The position numbers were made by a program, and so were the translations under genes. 64,000 nucleotides of DNA, taken from assembly GCF_014696615.1 (NCBI RefSeq), contig NZ_JACJQJ010000041.1:1-64000 (forward strand), given 5' to 3'. Under the pieces are notes generated by a model, which saw nothing but the letters and a program-made list of their open reading frames with translations, was not told the origin of the DNA and ran no database searches. Shown piece by piece: positions 18,367 to 27,479 of the stretch; within the stretch, counting starts at the first letter, position 1; each line of letters begins with the position of its first letter. Source of the DNA: Nostoc linckia FACHB-104 (GTDB lineage Bacteria; Cyanobacteriota; Cyanobacteriia; Cyanobacteriales; Nostocaceae).

Positions 18367-19782
18367 TTATTGAGTAGGGGGTGCAAGTTGATTGAGTAGA
18401 GTTGGTACCCCTGTCCAATGCAGATTTTGCTGAAATTGCATAGGTTGAGCAGCGCGCCATACTAAGGGAGTAGCGAAAATCAGCCCCGCTGCTAAGGTTG
18501 CAACCCCAGATAGCCAAGGCGTTTGCCCTAGTTGCATATAAGAAGCAGGACGATGACGCTGGAATAATTCATCGGTAAGCCACTCCGTTGTAATTTTGCG
18601 ATTATGAGCGGCGTTTGGTAATAGTTGTAAGTATGTGGCTTCGCGAATTAGATGTCCGGGTTGTCCTGGAATCTGGACTTTATTGAACAAGTTCGCCACG
18701 CCTTCATTGAGTCCCAGTTTCATCAAAGTCCCGCGCATCTTGATTTCTACAGGAATAGGCAGTTTTCCTTCCCGCTGACGCTGGATATTTTGAGCGATCG
18801 CAATTCCTTGTTGATAAGCTACTTGTGCAGTGGGCGGTTGGGGATTGTCGCTATCTGCAGCACAGTCTCCGGCTGCAAATACTTCGGGAAAATCTGGCAG
18901 TTGCAATGTCGGTGTCACTAGTAACCGCCCACGATTATTTGCAACTGGTAAATTCATCAACAATGGATTAGCTGTTGTTCCCGCCGTCCAAGCGATGGTT
19001 CCCGCCTGCAAAATTTGTGTTTTGTTATTTTGTTGATACTCAACACCATCGTCTTGAATTTTGCTGACAGCAGCATCAAAGAGAAAGTCAACGGGAATTA
19101 TACGCCCTTTCAACGCACGTTGAGCAGTACAACGCAAATGGCTATTGACATCACCTTTGAGAATTTCTCGGCTGCGGTTAATTAACACCACCCGAATTTC
19201 CGCCGCATCGCCGCCTAATTCGTCGTACCAGATGGGCAACAAATCAGCTAAGGTACAAGCTAATTCAATCCCAGCAGGCCCCGCCCCAATGATAGCAACA
19301 GTTAGTAGTAGCCGACGACGCGCTGAATCTGAAGTTTGGATTGCCTGATGTAGACGGTGACGTAAATGCTTTCTCAGTGCGATCGCCTGTTCTCCAGATG
19401 TAAAAGGCATGGTATATTCTGCCGCACCGGGAGTATTAAAGTAGGTTGTTTTGCTACCAAGTGCTAATACTAAGTTTCTATAGTTAAAAATCCTACCTGA
19501 TGCTACAGTCACTTGGCTTTGCTCTAGATGAATTGATTTCACCGTATCTTGCACAAAAGTGACACTACTATTTGCTAGCAGTTCGTTGTAGCGAGGGTAA
19601 ACCTGGGCGCTATGTAGTTCACCGCTGAGTAGTTCATACAACAACGGTTTAAAACTGAAGCGATCGCGCTGTTCAATTAAAATAATCGGATGTTTATGTT
19701 TTCGCTGGCTGAGGTGTAAAGCTGTAAACAATCCAGCGAAGCCACCACCCAAGATGACTGTGGCTTGAGACGCTTGCTGCAT
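18367..19782 (-). CDS. Type II NADH dehydrogenase-like FAD oxidoreductase
   Basis: 471 residues from the ATG at 19782 (MQQASQATVILGGGFAGLF). The frame extends to 19836, but the extra residues precede the FAD-binding strand without a family match. It has two dinucleotide folds: ILGGGFAGLFTALHLS for FAD and IIGAGPAGIELACTLADL for NAD(P)H. The FAD-pyrophosphate motif VFAAGDCAAD follows at about residue 320. A C-terminal hydrophobic stretch (WLSGVATLAAGLIFATPLVW) would anchor it to the membrane. NDH-2 enzymes pass electrons from NADH to quinone without pumping protons. It heads the probable NDH-2/DoxX/GMC operon. Confidence 0.85.
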   Translation of the reverse strand: MQQASQATVILGGGFAGLFTALHLSQRKHKHPIILIEQRDRFSFKPLLYELLSGELHSAQVYPRYNELLANSSVTFVQDTVKSIHLEQSQVTVASGRIFNYRNLVLALGSKTTYFNTPGAAEYTMPFTSGEQAIALRKHLRHRLHQAIQTSDSARRRLLLTVAIIGAGPAGIELACTLADLLPIWYDELGGDAAEIRVVLINRSREILKGDVNSHLRCTAQRALKGRIIPVDFLFDAAVSKIQDDGVEYQQNNKTQILQAGTIAWTAGTTANPLLMNLPVANNRGRLLVTPTLQLPDFPEVFAAGDCAADSDNPQPPTAQVAYQQGIAIAQNIQRQREGKLPIPVEIKMRGTLMKLGLNEGVANLFNKVQIPGQPGHLIREATYLQLLPNAAHNRKITTEWLTDELFQRHRPASYMQLGQTPWLSGVATLAAGLIFATPLVWRAAQPMQFQQNLHWTGVPTLLNQLAPPTQ

Positions 19783-19930
19783 AAGTTTATGAATTGCTGC
19801 CTTGTGAACTGCTTTCAGTATCACGTTACATAGCAACCCTTAAGTTATGAACAGCTAAAGCTTAGCTGAGAAATTCAATGGAATTTCCGATTTAGTTTTC
19901 ACTTTTTTCTCAGCAATTTTTCAGATAATT

Positions 19931-20001
19931 GGCGGTTAAGGGGAAAAAGGGGAAAGGGAAAAGGGTGAATTCAATCCTTTCCCCTTAACCGAACTGTATT
20001 G
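19931..20001. repeat. Degenerate family A element (shortened)
   Basis: About 71 bp with inner ends GGCGGTTAAGGGG and CCCCTTAACCGAACTGTATTG. The right end is nearly a perfect family A terminus, while the left end lost the CAATACT part. No flanking duplication was found. It lies between the NDH-2-like gene and the GH57 gene stop, and may act as a bidirectional hairpin. Confidence 0.5.
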
Positions 20002-20020
20002 CCTAGTCCCTAATCCCTAC

Positions 20021-21610
20021 TTACAACGGACGATAAACGCGATAGTTAATACTCGGGAAGATATTATCCATCAATTCGACTTTTTCTAACCAACCGCTAT
20101 CAACTTTGCCAATTTTGATATCATCGTAGATTTTATTGAAGCGCATCAAGTGCGATCGTGTTCTTCTGACAGCATAAGGAACCATTGTTCCTGTCCGCAT
20201 GATAAATGCCCAGTCGGAAGATTGTGCTAATAATAATTCCCGCGCTGCTTGGTTTAGTGCTTTCCACTGCAATTCATCTTCTGGTTCCAAGTGCGAGATT
20301 TCAATCATCCGTTCAGCCGCTTTGTGCAAATGTGGGTAAATCCATGCATTGGTATCATTTAACCAATATTCATGGAATCCCTTGTAACCCCAACTCGACT
20401 GCGAAGGACGACAAACTTGTTGAGTCGGCTGTTCGCGTAAATAATCTGCTAAGTGGGTCATGGCATAGGTTTTTTGGTCATACCATGATTTACGGAACAG
20501 GTAATCAATGAACCAGGGGCCTTCATACCACCAATGCCCAAATAACTCTGCGTCATAGGGCGAAACGATAATCGGTGGACGCTGCATTATCCCATGTAGA
20601 TGTTCAGCTTGCCGTTCCCGATTATACATAAAGTTAGCAGCGTGTTCTGCTGCTTTTTCCTTTGCCCAGTAAGGGTCATAAAGTGCTTTATCAGAAAGTC
20701 CTAAGCCACGACCAGTAATTTTATGATACTTAATACCCGTATTTTTACGCTGACCGTTGGGCATGATGTAGGGCTTAATATACTCATATTCTGCTTCCCA
20801 ACCCAAATCTTTGTAAAACTCGCGGTATTCTGCTGCACCAGGATAGCCCACCTCAGAAGACCATACCTGTTGAGAAGATTCATGATCGCGTCCAAACGCC
20901 GCCACACCAGTTTCAGTAAAGATGGGGGCATAAGTGCCAAACCGAGGGCGGGGACGAGCATAAAGAATACCATGACCATCGGTGAGGAAGTAGCGCAACC
21001 CTGCATCTGCCAGCATCCGTTCGACACCTTCATAGTAAGCACATTCAGGCAACCAAATGCCTCTAGGTGCTTGACCAAAGGTTTCCTCATAGTGTTCACA
21101 AGCTACCTGAATTTGTGCCCACACAGCTTGTGGATACATTTTCATTAATGGTAAATAGCCGTGGGTAGCACCACAAGTAATAATTTCCAGGTTATTTGTA
21201 TCTTGGTACTCCTTAAAAGCAGTTACCAAATCACCCTTATAGCGTTCCCAGATCTGACGCGCTTCATTAAACTCAGTAGCGTAATGTTCTGCTAAATACT
21301 TCAAATGTCCATTGTGAATATTACGCTCAGCTTCTAGTTCGATTAGTTCTTCTAGTTGGGCTAAGTGTGCATCATAACGTTCTTGTAAAAGAGGATCGCG
21401 GAGCATTGATACCAAAGGAGGTGTCATGCTCATCGTGATTTTAAAGTCGATACCGTCTCGCTTTAGTCCTTCAAATACTTTCAATAAGGGAATATAAGTT
21501 TCAGTAATGGCTTCATATAGCCATTCTTCCTCCAACACATAATCACTTTCTGGGTGACGAACGAAGGGTAGATGTGCGTGGAGAACAAGCGCGACGTAGC
21601 CTATAGCCAT
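20021..21610 (-). CDS. GH57 family 1,4-alpha-glucan branching enzyme / glucanotransferase
   Basis: 529 residues. The N-terminal motif LVLHAHLPFVRHPE is the first conserved GH57 region. The catalytic nucleophile is probably Glu189 in GIWLPECAYYEG and the acid/base Asp353 in SPYDAELFGHWWYEG. The C-terminal helical DUF1957-type domain continues to residue 529. The length and the LPEC motif match the GH57 glycogen branching enzymes of cyanobacteria and Thermus rather than amylopullulanases. It would introduce alpha-1,6 branches in glycogen, in addition to any GH13 GlgB. Single gene. Confidence 0.85.
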   Translation of the reverse strand: MAIGYVALVLHAHLPFVRHPESDYVLEEEWLYEAITETYIPLLKVFEGLKRDGIDFKITMSMTPPLVSMLRDPLLQERYDAHLAQLEELIELEAERNIHNGHLKYLAEHYATEFNEARQIWERYKGDLVTAFKEYQDTNNLEIITCGATHGYLPLMKMYPQAVWAQIQVACEHYEETFGQAPRGIWLPECAYYEGVERMLADAGLRYFLTDGHGILYARPRPRFGTYAPIFTETGVAAFGRDHESSQQVWSSEVGYPGAAEYREFYKDLGWEAEYEYIKPYIMPNGQRKNTGIKYHKITGRGLGLSDKALYDPYWAKEKAAEHAANFMYNRERQAEHLHGIMQRPPIIVSPYDAELFGHWWYEGPWFIDYLFRKSWYDQKTYAMTHLADYLREQPTQQVCRPSQSSWGYKGFHEYWLNDTNAWIYPHLHKAAERMIEISHLEPEDELQWKALNQAARELLLAQSSDWAFIMRTGTMVPYAVRRTRSHLMRFNKIYDDIKIGKVDSGWLEKVELMDNIFPSINYRVYRPL

Positions 21611-21821
21611 AATTATTCTGGGGTGGTACGTGGAAATTGAAGGTCGAAGGGTTTGGCAGAAATTAACAATATTTTAAGACTTTATTGGAGTTGTGACATT
21701 ATTTAATGATTTTTTCTCAATAAATATCTTTGCACACAAAAATAACCGCTATCTCTACCAGAAATATCTTGATCAATTTGGTATTACATTGGTTGACATC
21801 GTTCGATTTATTCCCACCGAC

Positions 21822-22334
21822 TTATTTGTGTAAATAGGTTACCAGCAAATATGCTAATTCACTTGCAACCCAAGAACTCGCTACTGCACTGCAAACTATC
21901 AAAATAGGGAAAACGATGAACTTACTCACTTCATCTGAAATCGAAAAATGAATAGTAGCGATCGCAGCAGGAATTAATCCACTGAGAACAACGCTCAAAC
22001 AAATGGCAATCATTCCAAACACAGGCCAAGATAACTCGCTTCCTTGATGCCTATACAGCATTACCACTAAGCTGGCTCCAGCAACAGCACCAGTATAGGC
22101 ACAAATTGGCAGCGTGATGGGAAGAAAGATAAACCCTGCGGCTTGTGACTCCATCCAGCGACGATGTAAAATCTGTAACCAGCAAATTCCCGATAGACTA
22201 ACGAAGACTGCTCCCGCGATCGCACTCAGCAAAACAACCAATACAGACCAAACGGAATGATTTTGATGGCAAGCGATCGCTCCCACTGCGATAAATGGTG
22301 TGATTAATATTAGCGGCAGTACGCAGTCTGGCAT
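21822..22334 (-). CDS. Hypothetical membrane protein
   Basis: 170 residues, almost entirely hydrophobic, with about five membrane segments (near residues 5-20, 28-52, 68-92, 100-122 and 135-160). No charged motif suggests a transporter or enzyme family. A spacer of 71 bp separates it from the DUF1963 gene upstream, so co-transcription is possible. Not recognised. Confidence 0.55.
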   Translation of the reverse strand: MPDCVLPLILITPFIAVGAIACHQNHSVWSVLVVLLSAIAGAVFVSLSGICWLQILHRRWMESQAAGFIFLPITLPICAYTGAVAGASLVVMLYRHQGSELSWPVFGMIAICLSVVLSGLIPAAIATIHFSISDEVSKFIVFPILIVCSAVASSWVASELAYLLVTYLHK

Positions 22335-22405
22335 TTGTCTTTAGTCATTGGTCATTTGTCGTTTGTTATTGGTAAAGGTTTTAAGGATATTGATGTTTCG
22401 GATTC

Positions 22406-23251
22406 TTATCCACGGAAGAAATAAGATTCAACTTTGCTAAAATCCAAGTTGATTAAATCATCGTCTTCCACAAAAAAGTAGAAGTTATCATCAGGTTGAG
22501 ATGGGTGCTGGAGTTCTAGCAATAATCGTCCCAGCGGTTCTTCTATCGTTTCTTCAACATAAGAATGCATCTCTACATATCCACCTAGCTTATTACCGCG
22601 CTGATTTACAACGTTACCTTCAAGTTCGTAATCCCAAATCCATTGATCAAATTCCCTACTAAGTTTTCTTAGGTCTTCAGGAATATTGAGTGGGTCATAG
22701 GAAGACCTAGCCAGCCAAAACACATCCTGTTGTAGAGAAAATTTTAAAGCATAGACATCGTCATACCATTCAAATTGCTTGCTAGCACTGGCTAAAAAGC
22801 TAAAGTCAGTAACTAAGTGATTTTTGTCTTGAGAAATTTCTGGAAAATACAGGATGTGGTGTTGTTCTGGACTAAGCTCACATATCGGGACATCTAAGCC
22901 AGAATAAAATTGTAAAATTCCCTCTTGAGGCAGAGCAAATCCATCAATTATTGGGAGATCAGCGCAGTTTATCTGCATTAAAAACATCATCATCTCACCA
23001 GTTTCGCCATCAACAGGATAGCTTGTGCCTTTGGGAAGATATGGGTGACCACCAATTTTACTTTGCCAAAGTTCTAATGGATCTCCACCCCAATCAAAAT
23101 TTGGATACCCAGCAGAATTAAGGTGTCCAGCCTGTTCCTCAATAATTTTGATGTAAGGTGATATGTTCGCTTCCAAAAGCGATCGCAATGGTTCAAACTC
23201 AGGCGGTAAATCTTGTAGCAGTTGTAAAGTATCTCTTGTGTTATCAGTCAT
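22406..23251 (-). CDS. DUF1963 (YwqG-like) protein
   Basis: 281 residues, soluble. It carries the DUF1963 pattern: SKIGGHPYLPKGTSYPVDGETGEMM, then FLMQINCADLPI, GILQFYSG, a central YFPEI, and the late KLGGYVEMHS with a C-terminal LLLELQ segment followed by FYFFVEDDDL. DUF1963 proteins such as YwqG have no assigned function. The start at 23251 has AGGAAA upstream. No neighbour hints at a role. Confidence 0.78.
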   Translation of the reverse strand: MTDNTRDTLQLLQDLPPEFEPLRSLLEANISPYIKIIEEQAGHLNSAGYPNFDWGGDPLELWQSKIGGHPYLPKGTSYPVDGETGEMMMFLMQINCADLPIIDGFALPQEGILQFYSGLDVPICELSPEQHHILYFPEISQDKNHLVTDFSFLASASKQFEWYDDVYALKFSLQQDVFWLARSSYDPLNIPEDLRKLSREFDQWIWDYELEGNVVNQRGNKLGGYVEMHSYVEETIEEPLGRLLLELQHPSQPDDNFYFFVEDDDLINLDFSKVESYFFRG

Positions 23252-23577
23252 AAGTATTTCCTAGATAAACCTGTGGCTTGTCAAGACTTGGTCAGCAAGA
23301 GGAAAAGGGACAGGGGGCTCTGAGCGAGGGGGAAGGGTTTGTTCCCCCTGCCTCTTCTGGTCAATCCTGAAGCTGTAAATCTAGCGATACGCGGAATTTA
23401 TTGTCACTATTAATACTTGTATTTGGATGGTTACTGAGCAATTATTTATGCAAAGTTAACTTACTTACAAATAAAACTGCAAGTGTAATATTGTGCTCGG
23501 TGAAAGGGCCGCACAGGGAGCAGAGTAGAGGATTTTCAGCTTAAATTTAGAATTTTCCGGAGGGGCTAACTTCGCTA

Positions 23578-23690
23578 TCACCCCCGAATCATGCGGTTGA
23601 GTAAGTTAATAACTCGCTGTTCAAATTCTTGGGGAGTAATGCGTCCTTTGGTGAGGAAGAGGGTTTGCCCTAACTTTAAGCGATCGCTAA
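23578..23690 (-). pseudogene. 3' remnant of a protein gene, truncated by element B
   Basis: Read on the minus strand, the frame encodes DRLKLGQTLFLTKGRITP, then a helical EFEQRVINLLNRMIRG, then TGA. The sense is good (amphipathic C-terminal helix) but there is no start, because the frame runs upstream straight into element B and a stop within it. Parent family not recognised. Confidence 0.4.
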
Positions 23691-23799
23691 GATATTCTGC
23701 TTTTAAGTTGCACAATTCATCGTGAGGGCTGTTGACAGTCAACCGTCAACTGTCAACAGCCTAATTAGTATTTATGCAATTTAGACGCACATTAGCTTA
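23686..23799 (+). mobile_element. Palindromic element B, copy 1
   Basis: 114 bp, matching the copy at 56786-56900 almost base for base. Ends are TAAGATATTCTGC and GCACATTAGCTTA. The centre is the hairpin GGCTGTTGACAGT / ACTGTCAACAGCC, a perfect 13-bp stem. The outer arms also share TTGCAxAA in inverted orientation. No coding capacity of its own. Confidence 0.65.
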
Positions 23800-23849
23800 G
23801 CGGCTGTCTTGAATGTCAAGTGCGATCGCTTGACTTTTAAGACAGTCGC
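23800..23849. terminator. Long hairpin downstream of nblS
   Basis: An inverted repeat with arms CTGTCTT / AAGACAG and inner arms GTCAAG / CTTGAC closes on a loop that contains GCGATCG. It lies 36 bp past the nblS stop codon. There is no U-tract, so it may be an RNA 3'-end stabiliser rather than a canonical terminator. Confidence 0.5.
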
Positions 23850-23884
23850 TATAGTTTTCTTCTTGGCGTAGTGAATTTTATAAA

Positions 23885-25780
23885 TTACGAATTATTCACC
23901 ACTGTTAAATCAAACCAAAAAGTTGTACCAACTCCAACTTCACTGACCAAATGCACTTGGCTGCGATGTCTTTCCATAATATTGCGAACAATGGAAAGAC
24001 CTAAACCTGTACCTTCGAGGGTATGAACGCGATTTTCTACACGGAAGAAGCGGTCAAAAATCGCTTGTTGGTCTTCTGAATCAATGCCAATACCAGTATC
24101 AGAGACTTCTACTCGCACAGGTAGCGGCTGATTGTAAGAATTATGGATGCAATCTAATTGATAGGTGCGGATGGCTACTTTACCACCAGCAGGGGTAAAT
24201 TTGAGAGCATTACCCACTAAATTAGCTAATACTTGTAGTAATAAATCATAATTACCTAATACTAAGGGTAACTGTGGGGCTACTTCTTGAATTAATTCAA
24301 TGCCTTTATCTTTGGCGTTCAATTGATATGTTCGTAAAGTTTGCTCAATTGCTTGCGATAAATCTACGCCATCAAAATTGTAGGTGCGACCTGATTCGAG
24401 TTTGGATAAATCCAAGACATCGTTGACTAAGCGTGTTAGGCGATCGGTTTCATGATTAACTGTTTGTAAAAACTCTTGGCGCTGTTCTATACTCAAGTCT
24501 TCGCCGTAGTCATGTAATGTTTCGATAAAAGATTTGATGTTAAATAAAGGTGTTCGCAATTCGTGAGAAACGTTGCTGATAAATTGGCTTTTAGCTTCGT
24601 TAAGTTCTACTTCCCGGGTGATATCTTGCACTGTAATGGCAATGCCTTTGATGCTTTCCCGTTGTAAATTTAAAACTGTAGTCAACAGAATTCTGATTGT
24701 GCGTTTGGTGGGTTCGTTCAGCGCAATCCGAAACTCAGCACTTTCACATTCACCCGCAGCCATTTCATATAAAGGGCGGGTAATTTCCATTTGCACAGCC
24801 GAGGGCAAGTGATATAACACATTACTACCGACAACCTCTTCATTTTCCCAGGCAAAAATGCGCTGTGCTGTGGGGTTGATTAAAATTACCTGCATATTAT
24901 TGTCAATCAACACAGCACCGTCAGCAATGGTAGAAACTAGAGTTTCTAACTTGGCTTTTTCTGCCGTTAGTTCCTCAATATTTTGTTCTTCATAGTTTTC
25001 TAAACGCTGTGCCATGTCATTAAAGCTTAAAATTAACTCTCCTAGTTCACCTCCTAGGGGCAAGTCAATTCTTTGCTTGAAGTTTCCGGCGGCGATTTGT
25101 TTCACGCCTACCAGCAGTTCTTTAATGGGTTTGGTAATTGTTAAAGCATTAATTACCCCCGCCAAAATTACCATTACCCAAATGGTGATAAAAACAGCAA
25201 TGGTGACATCACGGGTGAAATTGGTGGAGATAACAGCAGTTTGGTTGGGGTTAATGCCAATCGCCAATACACCCAAGTATTTTTTATTGACGATTAATGG
25301 TACAAACACATCAGTTACAGCACCATCAGGTGTCATGTGTTGCCGTACCATCGGCTTGTCTCCTTCCCCAGGGTAATCTTCTGGCAGTTGGATTCGCCGT
25401 TCAATGGTGAGGGAGTTTTTCACCTCCGCTTCCCAAAAAGGAATACCAAAAAATATGTTCCCCGTTTCATCAGCGTAAAGCATATAGCGCACGCTAGAGG
25501 TGCTGCTGTAGAAGCGTTGGGAAAATTGGGCAACTTCAGTGAGATTGTGGTCAGCCACTAGAGGGGCGACATTGGCAGCTAGCAGCAGTCCCAAGTCACG
25601 ACCGAAGCGCGTGTCATTCATCCGCGCATCCTGTTGAATTGTATTCACCGCCCAAAAGGTCAGACCACTCATAACTAACGAAACCACCAAAGTGGCAACA
25701 GCTAACAGCTTCGTCTGGAGGGTGAAATCTGACCACCAATTCGCGATCGTTTCTCGGATTGTCTTCACAAGAGCCAGCAT
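23885..25780 (-). CDS. nblS: Sensor histidine kinase NblS (Hik33/DspA type)
   Basis: 631 residues. Order: first membrane segment at about 27-48, an extracytoplasmic sensing domain to about 190, second membrane segment at about 192-215, HAMP, a PAS domain at about 275-385, then HisKA with the phosphorylated His406 in SNVSHELRTPLFNIK. A HATPase domain follows with the N box LVGNALKFTPAGGK and the G boxes DTGIGID and GTGLGLSI. The N-terminal WWSDFTLQTKLLAVATLVVSL and the adjacency to purD match cyanobacterial NblS, which controls responses to high light, cold and nutrient stress. It lies 140 bp after purD on the same strand. Confidence 0.88.
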   Translation of the reverse strand: MLALVKTIRETIANWWSDFTLQTKLLAVATLVVSLVMSGLTFWAVNTIQQDARMNDTRFGRDLGLLLAANVAPLVADHNLTEVAQFSQRFYSSTSSVRYMLYADETGNIFFGIPFWEAEVKNSLTIERRIQLPEDYPGEGDKPMVRQHMTPDGAVTDVFVPLIVNKKYLGVLAIGINPNQTAVISTNFTRDVTIAVFITIWVMVILAGVINALTITKPIKELLVGVKQIAAGNFKQRIDLPLGGELGELILSFNDMAQRLENYEEQNIEELTAEKAKLETLVSTIADGAVLIDNNMQVILINPTAQRIFAWENEEVVGSNVLYHLPSAVQMEITRPLYEMAAGECESAEFRIALNEPTKRTIRILLTTVLNLQRESIKGIAITVQDITREVELNEAKSQFISNVSHELRTPLFNIKSFIETLHDYGEDLSIEQRQEFLQTVNHETDRLTRLVNDVLDLSKLESGRTYNFDGVDLSQAIEQTLRTYQLNAKDKGIELIQEVAPQLPLVLGNYDLLLQVLANLVGNALKFTPAGGKVAIRTYQLDCIHNSYNQPLPVRVEVSDTGIGIDSEDQQAIFDRFFRVENRVHTLEGTGLGLSIVRNIMERHRSQVHLVSEVGVGTTFWFDLTVVNNS

Positions 25781-25920
25781 CTTAAATAAAAGTTGTTAGT
25801 AGTTTTATAAACCCCAACAACTAAAAAATTAACAGTTAATTCGATCAAAATGTAGAGTTAGGAATATTTCAGGATAAATTGCACTTCATCCTTAAGCCTT
25901 GAGCTTTGATTCTTTAGCCT

Positions 25921-27210
25921 TCATACTTCAGCCTTTCTCAGCACTCTATGACCAATATCTCTACGGTAATACATTCCTTCAAAGTGAATTGATTGAATGC
26001 CGACGTATGCTTGGGCGATCGCTTCCTCAAAATTCCCCCCGATTCCGGTAACGTTTAATACTCGTCCGCCATCGGTTACTATTTGTTGCTGCTCGTTAAG
26101 CTTAGTCCCTGCTTGGAATACAGTCACACTATCAGCAGTTGCTTCCTCAGTACCAGTAATTACTTGTCCTTTTTCATACGCTCCCGGATAGCCCCCAGCC
26201 GCCGCCACAACGGTAGCCGCTGCTCCTGGTTTCCAAGCAATTGGTGGCATTTCGCCTAAACGCTGTTGGACGCAGGCTAAAATCAATTCTTCTAAGGGCG
26301 TTTCTAAAAGTGGCAGAATTACTTGGGTTTCAGGATCGCCAAAGCGACAGTTAAATTCCAAAACCTTAAAGTCACCATCGGGTGAAATCATTAACCCAGC
26401 GTACAGCACACCTCGGTAATCGATGCCCTTAGCTTTTAAAGTTGCGATCGCTCTTTCTAAAACTTCTTGTTGAACTCGCACCATCAATTCTGGGGTGGCG
26501 ATTGGTGCAGGGGCGTAAGCTCCCATCCCACCAGTATTTTCTCCGGTATCGCCTTCCCCAATCCGCTTATGATCCTGTGCTGGGAGCAAAGGCCGAATGG
26601 TTAAGCCATCAGTTAATGCTAAAACCGAAACCTCTTGCCCAATCAAACATTCTTCAACAACCACAAATTCCCCAGCACTACCAAATTGCCCCTGGAAAAT
26701 CGCATCAATGGCGCTATGGGCTTGTTCTACGGTTTCCGCCACTATGACACCCTTGCCAGCCGCCAAGCCATCAGCTTTCACCACAATTGGCGCACCTTGG
26801 GCTTTTACATAGGATTTCGCGGCGGCGGCTTCTGTAAAGACTGCGGCTTTAGCTGTGGGAATCCCCGCTTCTTGCATCAAAGCTTTCGCCCAAGCCTTAC
26901 TAGCTTCAATTTGCGCCCCAGCTTTAACAGGGCCAAATACCATCAATCCTTTTGACTGGAGATAATCTGTAATTCCCTTGGCTAAAGGCACCTCTGGCCC
27001 CACTACTACCAGAGTTATGCCATTTTCCAGCGCAAATTTGCTAATTCCATCAAAATCATCCACAGCTAAAGGCAAGTTTTGACAACCTGCCATACTTGCC
27101 GTACCTCCATTGCCAGGCACACAAACAACATGCTCAATTTGCTTAGATTGCAGCAGTTTCCACGCCAGAGCGTGTTCGCGTCCCCCATTCCCAACAACTA
27201 AAACTTTCAC
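25921..27210 (-). CDS. purD: Phosphoribosylamine-glycine ligase
   Basis: 429 residues from the GTG at 27210 (MKVLVVGNGGREHALAWKL), which has AGAGGA seven bases upstream. The frame can be extended to 27273, but those residues do not match the family. An ATP-grasp enzyme that joins 5-phosphoribosylamine and glycine in purine synthesis. Motifs: VVGPEVPLAKGI, VVKADGLAAGKGVIVAE, NTGGMGAYAPAP, and VLEFNCRFGDPETQ (metal and ATP ligands). A C-terminal PurD_C domain follows. It precedes nblS, a pairing conserved in cyanobacteria. Confidence 0.93.
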   Translation of the reverse strand: MKVLVVGNGGREHALAWKLLQSKQIEHVVCVPGNGGTASMAGCQNLPLAVDDFDGISKFALENGITLVVVGPEVPLAKGITDYLQSKGLMVFGPVKAGAQIEASKAWAKALMQEAGIPTAKAAVFTEAAAAKSYVKAQGAPIVVKADGLAAGKGVIVAETVEQAHSAIDAIFQGQFGSAGEFVVVEECLIGQEVSVLALTDGLTIRPLLPAQDHKRIGEGDTGENTGGMGAYAPAPIATPELMVRVQQEVLERAIATLKAKGIDYRGVLYAGLMISPDGDFKVLEFNCRFGDPETQVILPLLETPLEELILACVQQRLGEMPPIAWKPGAAATVVAAAGGYPGAYEKGQVITGTEEATADSVTVFQAGTKLNEQQQIVTDGGRVLNVTGIGGNFEEAIAQAYVGIQSIHFEGMYYRRDIGHRVLRKAEV

Positions 27211-27479
27211 AGATTTCCTCTTGCATCCCTTGCGAAACGAGATCGCCCTGTAGCGGATCAATTTTTTCATCAATTCCTGTTCCGATGCAAGCCCTCACGG
27301 TAAAAGCCTACTTCTGCGGGGAATTCAAAATTCAAAATTAATCACCCCACGGACAAATCTAGGAGCTTGTATTTTTGTTTTGTTCGGTCAAGAAATCGTG
27401 TTCTATCACTTTTTTGGTAGGGGAGCAAGGGGAAATAAAGCCCTTTTGAAGAAGTAAAATTGGATAATTTATTTTTGGG

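Larger units (their letters stand above)
23252..23884. other. Intergenic region with gene remnant and element B
   Basis: Bases 23281-23360 are a purine/pyrimidine palindrome weakly like family A. Bases 23578-23690 encode a 3' gene remnant (-). 23686-23799 is element B copy 1, and 23800-23849 is a long hairpin after nblS. Each is listed separately. No intact gene. Confidence 0.6.
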
